Shown here piece by piece: positions 8,846 to 17,405 of a DNA stretch of 64,000 nucleotides. Source of the DNA: VRUE01 sp963727465 (lineage in GTDB: Bacteria > Actinomycetota > Thermoleophilia > Solirubrobacterales > 70-9); NCBI GenBank assembly GCA_963727465.1, contig CAVSGL010000017.1:1-64000 (forward strand), written 5' to 3'. Positions within the stretch are counted from its first letter, which is position 1. Each line of letters begins with the position of its first letter. The translations under genes and the position numbers were made by a program. The notes below the pieces were generated by a model. It searched no databases, was not told where the DNA came from, and worked only from the letters and a program-made list of their open reading frames with translations.

Positions 8846-10165
8846 ATGACTCGATTCGCTCCGATACTCGCGACCGTCATGCTGCTTTCAGCGGCACTCG
8901 CAGCGGTGCCCGCGAACGCCGCGGTCGGGGTCTCCCCGGCGCGCGAGTTCGCCCCCCACCGGGTCGTGCTCAAGCTCAAAGGAGCGCGCGAGGAGCGAGC
9001 CGTGCGCCTGCCCACCGCCGTCAGCGTGCGCCAGCGGGTGACGGCCCTGCGGCGCAACCCGCGGGTCGCCTACGCGGCGCCCGACTACATCGCCACGGCC
9101 TCGGCGCTGCCCAACGACCCCGGCCCGCTCTCCACCCCACCTGGACCGCCCGGCGGCTGGGCCTCGCTCCAGTGGAACTTCCTGCCCTACGAGGGCACGC
9201 CGACCGCGGCGCTGCCGGTTTCGCCAGGGGGGATCGACGCGGTCGGCGCCTGGCGCCACCTGGCCGAAGCGGGGCACGGAGGCGCCCGCGGCGTCGTCGT
9301 CGCCGTGCTCGACACCGGGATCGCCTACCGCAGCAAGGGGCATCGCTTCCGCCGCAGCCCGGACTTCGCGGCCGACCAGTTCGTCCCCGGCCGCGACTTC
9401 ATCGACGGCGACCGGCTGCCGCTCGACGAAAACGGCCACGGCACGCACGTCGCCGGCACGATCGCCGAGAAGACGAACAACGGCATCGGCCTCGCCGGCC
9501 TCGCCTTCCACGCCAAGCTGATGCCGGTCCGAGTGCTCGACCGCAACGGCAGCGGCCGCGCCAGCGACATCGCGCGCGGCATCCGCTACGCCGTCAATCA
9601 CGGCGCCGACGTGATCAACATGAGCTTCAACTTCGGCTGCGGCAAGGACGTGCCGGGGATCAACCGGACGCTGCGCTACGCCTACCGCCACGGCGTCGTG
9701 ACCGTCGCCTCGGTAGGCAACCTCGGCTCGGAGTCGTGCGTCTCGCCGCCGGCCACGGGTCCACGCACGATCGGGGTCGGCGGAACGACCGAGGGGGCCT
9801 GTCTGGGCAGCTACTCGGTCCTGCCGGGTCAGGGCGTGGATCTGCTGGCGCCGGGAGGCGGCGCGCCGGTCGCCGGCTGCCCCTCGGTCTCGAGCCGCTC
9901 GATCTACCAGGTGACCCTCAAGGGCGGCAGCACCCGCCGCTTCGGCGAGCCCGGCAGCTACATCGGCACCTCAATGGCCGCCGCCCACGTCTCCGGCGTC
10001 GCCGCGATGATCCTCGCCAGCGGCGTCATCCCGCAGGGCGTCTCGCCGCAGGGCAGGGTGAACCGGGTGATCCGGCAACTGCGCGGAACGGCGCGCAACC
10101 TGGGCCTCCCCCGCCAACAGCAGGGGGCCGGGCTCATAGATGCGGCCGCGGCGACTGAACCCTGA
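8846..10165 (+). CDS. Secreted subtilisin-like serine protease (S8 family)
   Basis: This is a 439-residue secreted protease. An N-terminal signal peptide (MTRFAPILATVMLLSAALAA, cleavage near ANA-AV) is followed by a short propeptide with an inhibitor-I9-like stretch. The peptidase S8 domain comes next, with catalytic Asp in VVVAVLDTG (about 155), His in GHGTHVAG (about 197) and Ser in GTSMAAAHVSG (about 375); the oxyanion Asn is in SVGN. The ATG at 8846 is chosen because it opens the signal peptide. The domain fills the protein and there is no C-terminal anchor, so it is probably released. Its substrate is unknown. It converges on the universal stress gene. Confidence 0.92.
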   Translation: MTRFAPILATVMLLSAALAAVPANAAVGVSPAREFAPHRVVLKLKGAREERAVRLPTAVSVRQRVTALRRNPRVAYAAPDYIATASALPNDPGPLSTPPGPPGGWASLQWNFLPYEGTPTAALPVSPGGIDAVGAWRHLAEAGHGGARGVVVAVLDTGIAYRSKGHRFRRSPDFAADQFVPGRDFIDGDRLPLDENGHGTHVAGTIAEKTNNGIGLAGLAFHAKLMPVRVLDRNGSGRASDIARGIRYAVNHGADVINMSFNFGCGKDVPGINRTLRYAYRHGVVTVASVGNLGSESCVSPPATGPRTIGVGGTTEGACLGSYSVLPGQGVDLLAPGGGAPVAGCPSVSSRSIYQVTLKGGSTRRFGEPGSYIGTSMAAAHVSGVAAMILASGVIPQGVSPQGRVNRVIRQLRGTARNLGLPRQQQGAGLIDAAAATEP

Positions 10166-10172
10166 GGAGCGC

Positions 10173-10616
10173 TTACGTAGTCCTGACGATCATCACGGCG
10201 CAGGGGGCGTGATGAGAGACGTTGTTCGGCACGCTGCCGAGCAGGAAACGCCGGGCGCCGGTCATGCCCTTGTTGCCGACGACGATCAGGTCGGCGTCGG
10301 TATCTTCGGCGGCGCTGAGAATCGCCTCCGCGGGGTCGCCCTCGACCGGGTGCGTCTGCACCTCCAGTCCCTCCTGCTTGGCCTGCGCGGCGGCCGCGTC
10401 GAGCACGAGGTTGACGTCCTCGCGGGGACCGATCTCGTACTGCACGTCGGCCGGGGCGCCCTCCTGCTCGCTCTGGATCCGGCGCTTGGAGACCGGCTCG
10501 TAGGCGCTGACGATGCTGAGCTTGGCGCCGGCGAGCTTCGCCAGCTCGACCGCCTGCCGTACGGCCTCCCCAGCCGTCTCCGATCCATCCGTGCCAACGA
10601 CGATGCGAGTGAACAC
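10173..10616 (-). CDS. Universal stress protein (UspA family)
   Basis: This is a 147-residue cytoplasmic alpha/beta protein with a single Usp domain. It starts MFTRIVVGTDGSE and ends with the ATP-binding signature VVGNKGMTGARRFLLGSVPNNVS (G-2x-G-9x-G-S/N), so it should be an ATP-binding Usp. Such proteins help survival under starvation or low oxygen. It is a single gene, with a small membrane-protein gene just upstream in the same direction. Confidence 0.93.
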   Translation of the reverse strand: MFTRIVVGTDGSETAGEAVRQAVELAKLAGAKLSIVSAYEPVSKRRIQSEQEGAPADVQYEIGPREDVNLVLDAAAAQAKQEGLEVQTHPVEGDPAEAILSAAEDTDADLIVVGNKGMTGARRFLLGSVPNNVSHHAPCAVMIVRTT

Positions 10617-10651
10617 GCCGCGATACTAACGCGCCGCCCGGTGGCGAATCG

Positions 10652-10804
10652 TTAGCGGCGTGTTTCGTCGCCCTGGCGGGCGGGCAAACCGCGGAAGCCG
10701 CCGCCGAGGATTTCGGTCGGGGTCGTGGCCAGGCGGACGATCGCGATCGCCATCGCCGCGACGAGGCAGGCGACGAGCACGACCATCCCGGCTTTCCACA
10801 GCAT
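10652..10804 (-). CDS. Small single-span membrane protein
   Basis: This is a 50-residue open frame, MLWKAGMVVLVACLVAAMAI onward, with one clear transmembrane helix (residues 5-24) and a polar C-terminal tail ending QGDETRR. It is co-oriented with and 35 bp upstream of the universal stress gene. No convincing ribosome-binding site is visible, and no family is recognised. It is called because the hydrophobic profile is protein-like and both neighbouring strands are otherwise empty here. Confidence 0.4.
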   Translation of the reverse strand: MLWKAGMVVLVACLVAAMAIAIVRLATTPTEILGGGFRGLPARQGDETRR

Positions 10805-10822
10805 CGGCAAGGAGCTGACAGC

Positions 10823-10989
10823 CTAGTGCCGTGTCCGGTGACGTTTGCCCGGTTCTGGCGCAGGCATCGTCGTGGCTGGCAAGGACGCAGACCCGAAGGC
10901 GTGGCAGCGCCACGTCGAGCGGTCGAGGACGCCGCCAGGCGCGGCGAGGGCAAGCCAGAGAGGGCGAACGTTGCCTGACACGGCACTAG
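10823..10989. repeat. MITE-like element with 28-bp terminal inverted repeats
   Basis: The 167-bp stretch begins CTAGTGCCGTGTC and ends with its complement GACACGGCACTAG. The inverted arms extend about 28 bp with five mismatches (ACGTT and GCCC shared further in). The TA just inside each CTAG could be a target duplication, as with IS630/Tc1-type elements. No coding capacity is seen. It fills the gap upstream of the metallo-beta-lactamase gene and shares an internal core with 14233-14317. Confidence 0.65.
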
Positions 10990-11029
10990 ATGCCGGCGGT
11001 TAGGCTTATCCGCATGGGCCTGGAGAAGA

Positions 11030-11731
11030 GTGGCCGACGGCGTATGGCTGTTGCGCGGCGATCTGCGCAAGTCGATGAACATCTACTTCCTCGAGGACGA
11101 GGGGGGGATCATCCAGTTCGACGCCGGCAGCAAGGGGATGACGAAGAAGGCGCGAGCGGCGGCGGAGCAGCTTGGCGGCTTGAAGAAAGTCGTCCTGAGC
11201 CACGCCCACGCGGACCACCGTGGCACCGCGCCCTACATGGGCGTGCCGGTCTACTGCCACGCAGACGACGTCGCCGACGCCGAAAGCGACGCCTCGATTA
11301 CGCCGTACATGGACCTCTCGCAGCTACCCGTCGCGCCGGTGCGCTGGATCTACCCCCTCCTGCTGCGGCGCTGGGACGGCGGCGCGGTGAAGATCGCCGG
11401 CACGGTCTCGGAGGGGGATGAGGTGGCCGGCTTCAAGGTCCTCCACTTCCCCGGCCACGCCCCCGGCCTGATCGGCCTCTGGCGCGAGAGCGACCGGGTG
11501 GCGCTGGTCAGCGACGTCGTCTACTTCGTCGACTCGGCCCGGTTCAAACCGCTGCCCGAGGGCGAGGCGAGCGTCCCCCACCCGGCCTGGGCCTGGGACC
11601 ACGCCCAGGCGAAGGAGTCGGTGCGCAAGCTGGCGGCGCTGGAACCGAAGGTGGTCGCGGCCGGCCACGCCGAGCCGCTGCGGGGCGAGAACCTGCGCGA
11701 GACGCTGGAACGGGCGGCTGAGAAGTTCTAG
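11030..11731 (+). CDS. Metallo-beta-lactamase-fold hydrolase
   Basis: This 233-residue cytoplasmic enzyme has the metal-binding motif SHAHADH (HxHxDH, about residues 63-69), a second His in FPGHAPG (about 147), Asp in VSDVVYF and a late His in AAGHAEPL. These are the ligands expected for a binuclear zinc or iron hydrolase. Start is GTG at 11030 with GGAGAAG directly upstream. The family covers glyoxalase II, lactonases and others; the substrate cannot be told from sequence. The DNA upstream is the MITE-like repeat, so its promoter may lie in or next to that element. Confidence 0.88.
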   Translation: MADGVWLLRGDLRKSMNIYFLEDEGGIIQFDAGSKGMTKKARAAAEQLGGLKKVVLSHAHADHRGTAPYMGVPVYCHADDVADAESDASITPYMDLSQLPVAPVRWIYPLLLRRWDGGAVKIAGTVSEGDEVAGFKVLHFPGHAPGLIGLWRESDRVALVSDVVYFVDSARFKPLPEGEASVPHPAWAWDHAQAKESVRKLAALEPKVVAAGHAEPLRGENLRETLERAAEKF

Positions 11732-11788
11732 GCGACGGCCCGGGCTCGCGCCCCTTCCGCGGCCCACTGCCATAGGTTGCCCTCTCTG

Positions 11789-14227
11789 ATGATCGGGACC
11801 TACGTCGCGGCGGCGCTGATCTGCGCCGCCTCACTGCTCGTCGGCCGTGCCCTGCTGCTGCTCGCGGGGCGCGACACGTGGACCTGGCTGGAGCCGGCGG
11901 CCGGCCTCGGCGCCGTGCTGACCGTGACCGGCGTCCTCGCCCGCGCCCCCGGCCACGGCACCTCCGCCACGCTCGGCGTCGTCCTGCTGCTCGTCGCCAC
12001 GGCGATCGTCCTCGCCCTCGTGCAACGCCGCGCCGCCGACGGGACGCAAATACGCCCATATGGGCGGGAATCGGCCCATCGGCGGGGGGAGGTGCTGCGA
12101 TGGGGGCTGCCGGTGGCGATCGGGGTGGCGGTGGTGCTCTCGATCCCGTTCGCGGTCAGCGGGCGCTGGGGGCTGCTCGGGGTCGGGCTGAACAACGACC
12201 TCGGTCTGCACCTGGCCTGGGCGGAGTGGCTGCGCAGCGGCTTCGGCCCGGCGCCGGACGCCGGTTACCCGCTCGGCCCGCACGGGCTCGCGGTCGCCAC
12301 GGCGGCGCTGCCCGGCATCGGCCTGGGACAGGCCTTCGTCGGCGAGATCTTCGCGGTCGGCATCCTCACCGGCCTGACCGCGCTCGGCGCCCTGCCCGGG
12401 CTCGGCGCGGGGCGCCGCCTGCTGGCGGCGACCCTGGTCGCGGTCCCCTACCTCGCCGCCTCCTACTTCGCCCAGGGCGCCTTCAAGGAGACCGCCGAGG
12501 CGCTCTTCGTCCTCGGCGTCGCCGTCGGCCTGCGCAACCTGGACGTGCCGGGAGTCAGCCGCCCATCTGGGCGGCTGACTCCCGGCACGTTGGGGTGGGT
12601 CGGATTCGCGCTGCCCTGGCTGGCGATCGCCGGCGGCGTCTTCTTCGCCTACAGCTTCGCCGGCCTCGCCTGGCCGCTGCTCACCGCGGCCCTCTGGAGC
12701 CTGACGCTGCCCGGCGTGCGGCGGGCGCTGGCGCCGCGGGCGCTGCTGCGCTTCCTCTTCCGCCCGGCGACCCTGCTGGCGATCGTTGCGCTGGCGGCGT
12801 TCGCCGTCGCCGCCACCACAGTCGGCCCCTTCGGCTTCGGCAGCAGCTTCAGCAAAGTCGCCGGGACCAACACCTACGGCCCGGTCTCGCCGGTCGAGGC
12901 GCTCGGCGTCTGGCCGACCCCGAACTACCGGCTCGAAGCGCCGGGGGGCGCCCACCTCACCGGTCTCGCCGGCGCGATCGGCGTCCTCGCCCTGCTCGCC
13001 GGCGCCTGGTGGTGGGTGCGGCGCCGCGACCTCGCGGTGCCGCTCGGCCTCGCCGCCTGCATCGCCCTCTACCTCGCGGCGTTGCCGACCAGCGGCGACT
13101 ACTCGCACGCCAAGGCGCTGATGATCGGCGCCCCGCTGACGATGCTGGTCATCGTCCGCCCGCTGCTGACGGAGTTCGGCCTGTCCGTTCGCTCTTTGTC
13201 GCGCTCAGCCCGACAAGCAGCGAACGCACCAGCCGTCCGCGTTGCGTGGAACGCCCTGGCCGTCGTCTTCATCGGCGGCGCGATCTACTCCAGCTTCCTC
13301 GTCCTGCGCAACGCGCCGGTCGCGCCGGCCGGGCACGGCGGCGAGCTGAAGGCGTTCCTGCCGATCCTCCACGGCCAGCCGGTGCTCTACGCGGGCCAGG
13401 ACCGCTACGCCGCCTACGAGCTGCTCGGCGCCGACACGCACGTGCCCCTGGTCGAGTTCCCCGACCCGGGCGTCGCCGAGAACCCGGAGAAGCCCTTCGA
13501 CACCGGCGACGCCTACAGCCCGATCGACTTCGACTCGTTCTCGCGCGGCACGCTCGACAACTTCCCCTACGCGATCACCGGTCGCGCCGCCTGGAACAGC
13601 AGCGCCCCGCACGGGTTCAGGCGCATCGCCGCAACTCCCTCCTACGTGCTCTGGGAACGGACCGGCGAGGTGCCCGAAGACCGTCACGTGCTGCTCGAGG
13701 GCACGAACGCCGGCGCGCAGGCGGGCTGCGCCGCGCCCGAGATCCGCATCCTGCTCGCCAACTCCGGCCGCGCCTCGCTCTTCCCCGGCGTCGCGGTCGC
13801 GCCCAAGGGCCGCTGGAACGCCGGCCCGACGCTCGAGACCGGCCAACGCACGGCGCAGACGATCGCCCTGGCCCGCGGGCGCTGGCGCCTCTCGCTCCAG
13901 TACTTCTCGCCCTTCGGCCTGACCCTCTCGGCGCCCGGCTTCCGACACGAGCTGAAGGCGGCCCTGGACGGGCAGCGCCCGAACACGATCAGCCTCGCCA
14001 ACGACGGGCAGTTCTGGCCGGCCGGCGCCTACCGCAGCCGCGGCGGTCGCGTGCGCTTCGCCGTCGCCGCGGCCGAGCCGAGCTTCCTCCAGCGCCTCAG
14101 CGGCTACGACGACATCGCCTACGTCGGCAACCTTGTCGCCGCCCGCGCCGGCAAGCGCCGCGTCGTCCCGCTCAGCGCGGCCTGCAACCGCTGGATCGAC
14201 TCCTACGAATCTCATGCTGCGCCATAG
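11789..14227 (+). CDS. Large polytopic membrane protein, GT-C glycosyltransferase-like
   Basis: This is an 812-residue protein. About ten to twelve membrane helices fill the first 500 residues, and a soluble, probably extracytoplasmic C-terminal region of about 300 residues follows. The loop NNDLGLHLAWAEWLRSG (about 138-154), with acidic and aromatic residues, is reminiscent of the first periplasmic loop of GT-C glycosyltransferases. Family membership is inferred, not certain. ATG 11789 is preferred over TTG 11777. Unusually, the coding region contains three long palindromes (12034-12084, 12543-12590, 13187-13225), each a multiple of three in length and each translated in frame as a polar or Arg/Ser/Pro-rich stretch. 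Confidence 0.75.
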   Translation: MIGTYVAAALICAASLLVGRALLLLAGRDTWTWLEPAAGLGAVLTVTGVLARAPGHGTSATLGVVLLLVATAIVLALVQRRAADGTQIRPYGRESAHRRGEVLRWGLPVAIGVAVVLSIPFAVSGRWGLLGVGLNNDLGLHLAWAEWLRSGFGPAPDAGYPLGPHGLAVATAALPGIGLGQAFVGEIFAVGILTGLTALGALPGLGAGRRLLAATLVAVPYLAASYFAQGAFKETAEALFVLGVAVGLRNLDVPGVSRPSGRLTPGTLGWVGFALPWLAIAGGVFFAYSFAGLAWPLLTAALWSLTLPGVRRALAPRALLRFLFRPATLLAIVALAAFAVAATTVGPFGFGSSFSKVAGTNTYGPVSPVEALGVWPTPNYRLEAPGGAHLTGLAGAIGVLALLAGAWWWVRRRDLAVPLGLAACIALYLAALPTSGDYSHAKALMIGAPLTMLVIVRPLLTEFGLSVRSLSRSARQAANAPAVRVAWNALAVVFIGGAIYSSFLVLRNAPVAPAGHGGELKAFLPILHGQPVLYAGQDRYAAYELLGADTHVPLVEFPDPGVAENPEKPFDTGDAYSPIDFDSFSRGTLDNFPYAITGRAAWNSSAPHGFRRIAATPSYVLWERTGEVPEDRHVLLEGTNAGAQAGCAAPEIRILLANSGRASLFPGVAVAPKGRWNAGPTLETGQRTAQTIALARGRWRLSLQYFSPFGLTLSAPGFRHELKAALDGQRPNTISLANDGQFWPAGAYRSRGGRVRFAVAAAEPSFLQRLSGYDDIAYVGNLVAARAGKRRVVPLSAACNRWIDSYESHAAP
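12034..12084. repeat. 51-nt palindromic repeat inside a coding region
   Basis: Outer arms CGCCGACGGG and CCCATCGGCG frame a central palindrome CGCCCATATGGGCG. The same 51-nt layout recurs at 23308-23358 between cydB and cydA. At exactly 17 codons it keeps the host gene's frame and encodes ADGTQIRPYGRESAHRR. Confidence 0.7.
12543..12590. repeat. 48-nt perfect palindrome inside a coding region
   Basis: Arms of 23 bp (12543-12565 and 12568-12590) are perfectly complementary around a 2-base centre, GCCCATCTGGGC. At 16 codons the frame is kept, and it encodes VPGVSRPSGRLTPGT. The centre resembles that of the 51-nt repeat at 12034. Confidence 0.75.
13187..13225. repeat. 39-nt inverted repeat inside a coding region
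   Basis: GTTCGCTCTTTGTCG (13187-13201) and CGACAAGCAGCGAAC (13211-13225) are complementary at 13 of 15 positions around a 9-base loop. It sits in frame (13 codons) in the same membrane-protein gene and gives a Ser/Arg-rich stretch. Confidence 0.6.
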
Positions 14228-14232
14228 GGGTG

Positions 14233-14317
14233 GTCTGACCAAGCAGATCAAGGACGCAGGGAGCGTGGCGTGCTCTGCACGCGAGCGACCGAGGACGCCG
14301 ATATGCGCCGGTCAGAC
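14233..14317. repeat. Short inverted-repeat element sharing a core with the MITE at 10823
   Basis: GTCTGACC (14233-14240) and GGTCAGAC (14310-14317) bound an 85-nt unit. Its core holds CAAGGACGCAG, about 30 nt, then CGAGGACGCCG. The 10823 element has the same two blocks 33 nt apart with GCGTGGC and CGAGCG in between. It lies between two converging genes and touches the desaturase stop region, so a terminator-like role is possible. Confidence 0.5.
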
Positions 14318-15238
14318 GGCCTTGGTGGCGAGGCGATCCGAAGAGACGCGCACGACGTCCCACGCCCATCCGACCTTCTCGAACAGGTCGATGACGACGG
14401 CGGAGAGGTCGACCTGCCAGCGGCCGAGACCGTGCACAGCGGAGGTCGGGAAGGCGTGGTGGTTGTTGTGCCAGGCCTCACCGAGGGTCGGGATCGCGAT
14501 CAGCGCCAGGTTGCGCGACTCGTCGGTCGTCTCGTAGTCGCGCTTGCCGAAGACGTGGCAGAGCGAATTGATGCTGTAGGTGAAGTGGTGCAGGACGAAG
14601 ACGCGGACCAGGCCGCCCCAGAGCAGGCCGGTGACCGCGGCGAAGAAGGTGCCGCCGATCACCCAGCCGAGCGCGAAGGGGACGAAGAGGCCGAGGATCG
14701 CCCAGTAGATGAACGTGCGGTCGACCCAGTTGATCACCGGGTCCTCCAACAGGTCGGGCGCGAAGCGTTCCTTGTTGCCGCGCTGGGTGTGGATGAAGAG
14801 CCAGCCCATGTGGGCGTGGAAGAGGCCGCGCATGGCGCCCGACCAGCCGTGGCCGTGGTCGACGTGCGGGCTGTGCGGATCGCCCTCTTCGTCGGAGAAG
14901 GCGTGGTGCTTGCGGTGGTCGGCGACCCAGGAGATCACCGGCCCCTCGATCGCGGCCGAGCCGAGGATCGCCAGCAGGCCGTGCAGCCAGCGCTTCGCTT
15001 TGAAGCTGCGGTGGGTGAGGTGACGGTGGAATCCGACCGTGATCCCGAGCCCGGTCAGCACGTAGATGCCGACGAAGAGGAAGACGTCGCTCCAGTGCAG
15101 GGCTTTGCCCCAGACCTGCCAGCCGGCGAAGATCAGCGCGACGAAGGGGACCAGGGTGACGAGCCCAGTGATGATCCGGTCGCGAGTCTCGTTCGCAACC
15201 GGCTGTATGTCGGATGGGCGGGGTCCCGCTCCTGCCAT
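14312..15238 (-). CDS. Acyl-CoA/acyl-lipid delta-9-type fatty acid desaturase
   Basis: This integral-membrane di-iron desaturase introduces a cis double bond into fatty acyl chains. All three histidine boxes are present: HRHLTH, HRKHH and HNNHH (in LGEAWHNNHHAFPTSA). Four to five hydrophobic helices surround them, beginning IITGLVTLVPFVALIFAGW. I chose ATG 15238 (MAGAGPRPSD); further upstream ATGs at 15253 and 15259 are possible, but starts beyond 15345 would run into the divergent gene. It is divergent from a cyclopropane synthase, so unsaturated chains made here may be substrates for that enzyme. Confidence 0.93.
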   Translation of the reverse strand: MAGAGPRPSDIQPVANETRDRIITGLVTLVPFVALIFAGWQVWGKALHWSDVFLFVGIYVLTGLGITVGFHRHLTHRSFKAKRWLHGLLAILGSAAIEGPVISWVADHRKHHAFSDEEGDPHSPHVDHGHGWSGAMRGLFHAHMGWLFIHTQRGNKERFAPDLLEDPVINWVDRTFIYWAILGLFVPFALGWVIGGTFFAAVTGLLWGGLVRVFVLHHFTYSINSLCHVFGKRDYETTDESRNLALIAIPTLGEAWHNNHHAFPTSAVHGLGRWQVDLSAVVIDLFEKVGWAWDVVRVSSDRLATKAV

Positions 15239-15344
15239 CGAAGGCGGGATCATACGCATCGCCGTCGCGAGAAAGGTAAAGGCCGCGAAATCGATCCGCC
15301 GCGGCTGCGGCGAACCGAAGCGGCGGCCCTTATAAAGTGCCGCG

Positions 15345-16556
15345 ATGCCCTTCGCCCGCACCGAGCCGCTGCGCCGCGAGATCGAGGCCCGGATTCCGCA
15401 GCGCCCGTTCGCAGTCGAGTTCTGGGACGGGACCCGGCTGCCGTCGACCGAAAACGGCGGTCCGACCTTCTACATCCGCTCACCGCGCGCCGCGGCGCAT
15501 GCGCTGCGCGCGCCCGGCCAGCTCGGCCTCGGCCGCGCCTACGTCAGCGGCGAGATCGAGGTCGACGACATGGACGCGGTGATCGAGCTGCTCGACAGCT
15601 GGCAGCCGCCGTCGCTCGAGCGCGGCGACATCGCCCGGCTGCTGCTCGGCGCCGTGCGCGCCGCCGGTATCCAGGCGCCGCCGAAGCGCCCCGACGCCGA
15701 GCTCGTGCTCAGCGGCCGGCGGCACAGCAAGGAGCGCGACGCCAAGGCCGTGCGCCACCACTACGACGTCTCCAACGAGTTCTTCGCCCTCTTCCTCGAC
15801 GCCTCGATGACCTACAGCTGCGCCTTCTTCGTCGAGGGCGCGCAGACGCTGGAGGGGGCGCAGGAAGAGAAGCTCGACACGGTCGCCCGCAAGCTGGCGC
15901 TGAAGGAGGGCGACCGGGTGCTCGACGTCGGCTGCGGCTGGGGCAGCTTCCCGCTGCGGGCGGCGACGCAATACGGCGCCAGCGTCGTCGGCATCACGCT
16001 CTCGCCGCCGCAGGCCGAGCGGGCGCGGCAGCGGGCCGAGGAGGCCGGCGTCGCCGACCAGGTCGAGATCCGCGTGATGGACTACCGCGACCTCGCCGCG
16101 GCGGGCGAGCGCTTCGACGCGATCGCCTCGATCGGGATGGTCGAGCACGTCGGCGAGGCGCAGATCGACGTCTACGCCCGCACCCTCGCCGGGCTGCTCG
16201 AGCCGGGCGGGCGGCTGCTCAACCACGGCATCGCCCGGCTGCGCCACACCGACCCCGACGCCGGCGCCTTCTCGGAGCGCTACGTCTTCCCCGACGGCGA
16301 ACCGCTGCACCTCTCGCGCGTCCTGCTGGCGCTCGAGCGGGCCGGCTTCGTCACCCGGCACGTCTCCGAGCACGGCGCCGACTACGCCGAGACCCTGCGC
16401 CACTGGGCGCGCCGGCTCGACGAGAACCTCGACGAGGCGCTGCGCCTGGCCGGCCCCGAACGCGTCCGCGTCTGGCGCCTCTACCTGCGCGCCGCCCGCA
16501 ACGGCTTCGAGAACGGCTTCCTCAGCATCTACCAGGCCCGCTGCAGTTTGGCCTAA
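15345..16556 (+). CDS. Cyclopropane-fatty-acyl-phospholipid synthase family methyltransferase
   Basis: This 403-residue SAM-dependent enzyme adds a methylene to double bonds of phospholipid acyl chains. An N-terminal lipid-binding region precedes the signature YDVSNEFFALFLDASMTYSC (about 142-161). SAM motif I is VLDVGCGWGSF (about 192-202), and SIGMVEHVGE (about 264) corresponds to the active-site segment. A C-terminal ARNGFENGFLSIYQ segment closes the fold. The intergenic gap to the divergent desaturase is about 100 bp. Its 3' end overlaps the converging HAD gene by 35 bp. Confidence 0.93.
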   Translation: MPFARTEPLRREIEARIPQRPFAVEFWDGTRLPSTENGGPTFYIRSPRAAAHALRAPGQLGLGRAYVSGEIEVDDMDAVIELLDSWQPPSLERGDIARLLLGAVRAAGIQAPPKRPDAELVLSGRRHSKERDAKAVRHHYDVSNEFFALFLDASMTYSCAFFVEGAQTLEGAQEEKLDTVARKLALKEGDRVLDVGCGWGSFPLRAATQYGASVVGITLSPPQAERARQRAEEAGVADQVEIRVMDYRDLAAAGERFDAIASIGMVEHVGEAQIDVYARTLAGLLEPGGRLLNHGIARLRHTDPDAGAFSERYVFPDGEPLHLSRVLLALERAGFVTRHVSEHGADYAETLRHWARRLDENLDEALRLAGPERVRVWRLYLRAARNGFENGFLSIYQARCSLA

Positions 16557-17226
16557 GCGGGAAACCGCTCTCCACTGTCGCGATCGCCCAGTCTGCTCCA
16601 GCTTCGCTGAGCTGCTCCACCGTGTAGCTGCCGGTGGCCACTCCGATCACGCGGATGCCGGCGCCGTGGCCGGCGCTCACGTCGCGCGGGGTGTCGCCGA
16701 TCGAGATGCAGGCGCCGTCGCCGAGGGTGCCGCCGGAGACCAGCTCGCCGCGCTTCAGGGCGGCCTTGGTGACCTCGGTGCGGTCGGGCGAGTCGGAGCC
16801 GTAGCCGCCGAAGGAGAAGAAGCGGTTGAGGCGGCCGCGGGAGAGCTTGATGTGGGCGGCGGCCTCGACGTTGCCGGTGACGAGGCCGAGCAGGATCCCC
16901 TGCTCGATCAGCCGCGGCAGCAGCTCCTCGATCCCCGGCATCACCTCGTACCCCGCCGACTCGGCGACCGTGTCGGGCAGGTGCTTGAGGTAGGCGGCGA
17001 TCGCCCTCGCCCGTTCGGCGGCCGTGCCCTCGCGGCCGATCACCTCGCGGAAGATGATCTTGACGATCTCCGGGTCGGTCATCCCGGCGTCGGTGTGTTC
17101 GGCGACGTCGGCCTCGATCCCGTAGAGCTCCTCGAAGCCGCGCTGCCAGGCGGCGCCGCCTGCCCCGCCGGTCACGAGCAGCGTCCCGTCGATGTCGAAC
17201 AGCACGGCGCGCGGCGAGTCGGCCAC
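16522..17226 (-). CDS. HAD-superfamily hydrolase (phosphoglycolate phosphatase-like)
   Basis: This 234-residue phosphatase carries HAD motif I FDIDGTLL (residues 10-17), motif II in LVTGN, a Lys in VTKAALKRG and motif IV SIGDTPRDVSAG, with an alpha-helical type-I cap between motifs I and II. Start is GTG at 17226, immediately after the stop of the disrupted dual-OB gene (TAG then GTG), so it is the last gene of that minus-strand cluster. The substrate is unknown; phosphoglycolate or a nucleotide monophosphate are the usual options. Confidence 0.88.
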   Translation of the reverse strand: MADSPRAVLFDIDGTLLVTGGAGGAAWQRGFEELYGIEADVAEHTDAGMTDPEIVKIIFREVIGREGTAAERARAIAAYLKHLPDTVAESAGYEVMPGIEELLPRLIEQGILLGLVTGNVEAAAHIKLSRGRLNRFFSFGGYGSDSPDRTEVTKAALKRGELVSGGTLGDGACISIGDTPRDVSAGHGAGIRVIGVATGSYTVEQLSEAGADWAIATVESGFPLRPNCSGPGRC

Positions 17227-17405
17227 CTACGTTCCCTTCGGCAGAAAGAGCACCGCCGCAACAAGCTTCGTGCACCAGTCGTCGCGAGCTTCGGCGAGGC
17301 TGATTGTCAGATATACGTCAGCATCCCGGTCAAAGCCGAGGTCGGCGAGTTGATGGGTTCCAGGGCCGGCGTCGATCAAGCTTGGCCGCACAAGGTAGTC
17401 GGTTA

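Noticed and set aside
13205..14251. Long minus-strand open frame opposite the membrane-protein gene, like many others across the window
   Set aside because: In DNA this GC-rich, antisense frames stay open by codon bias. The product is low-complexity, rich in Arg/Gly/Ala/Val/Glu, and has no motifs.
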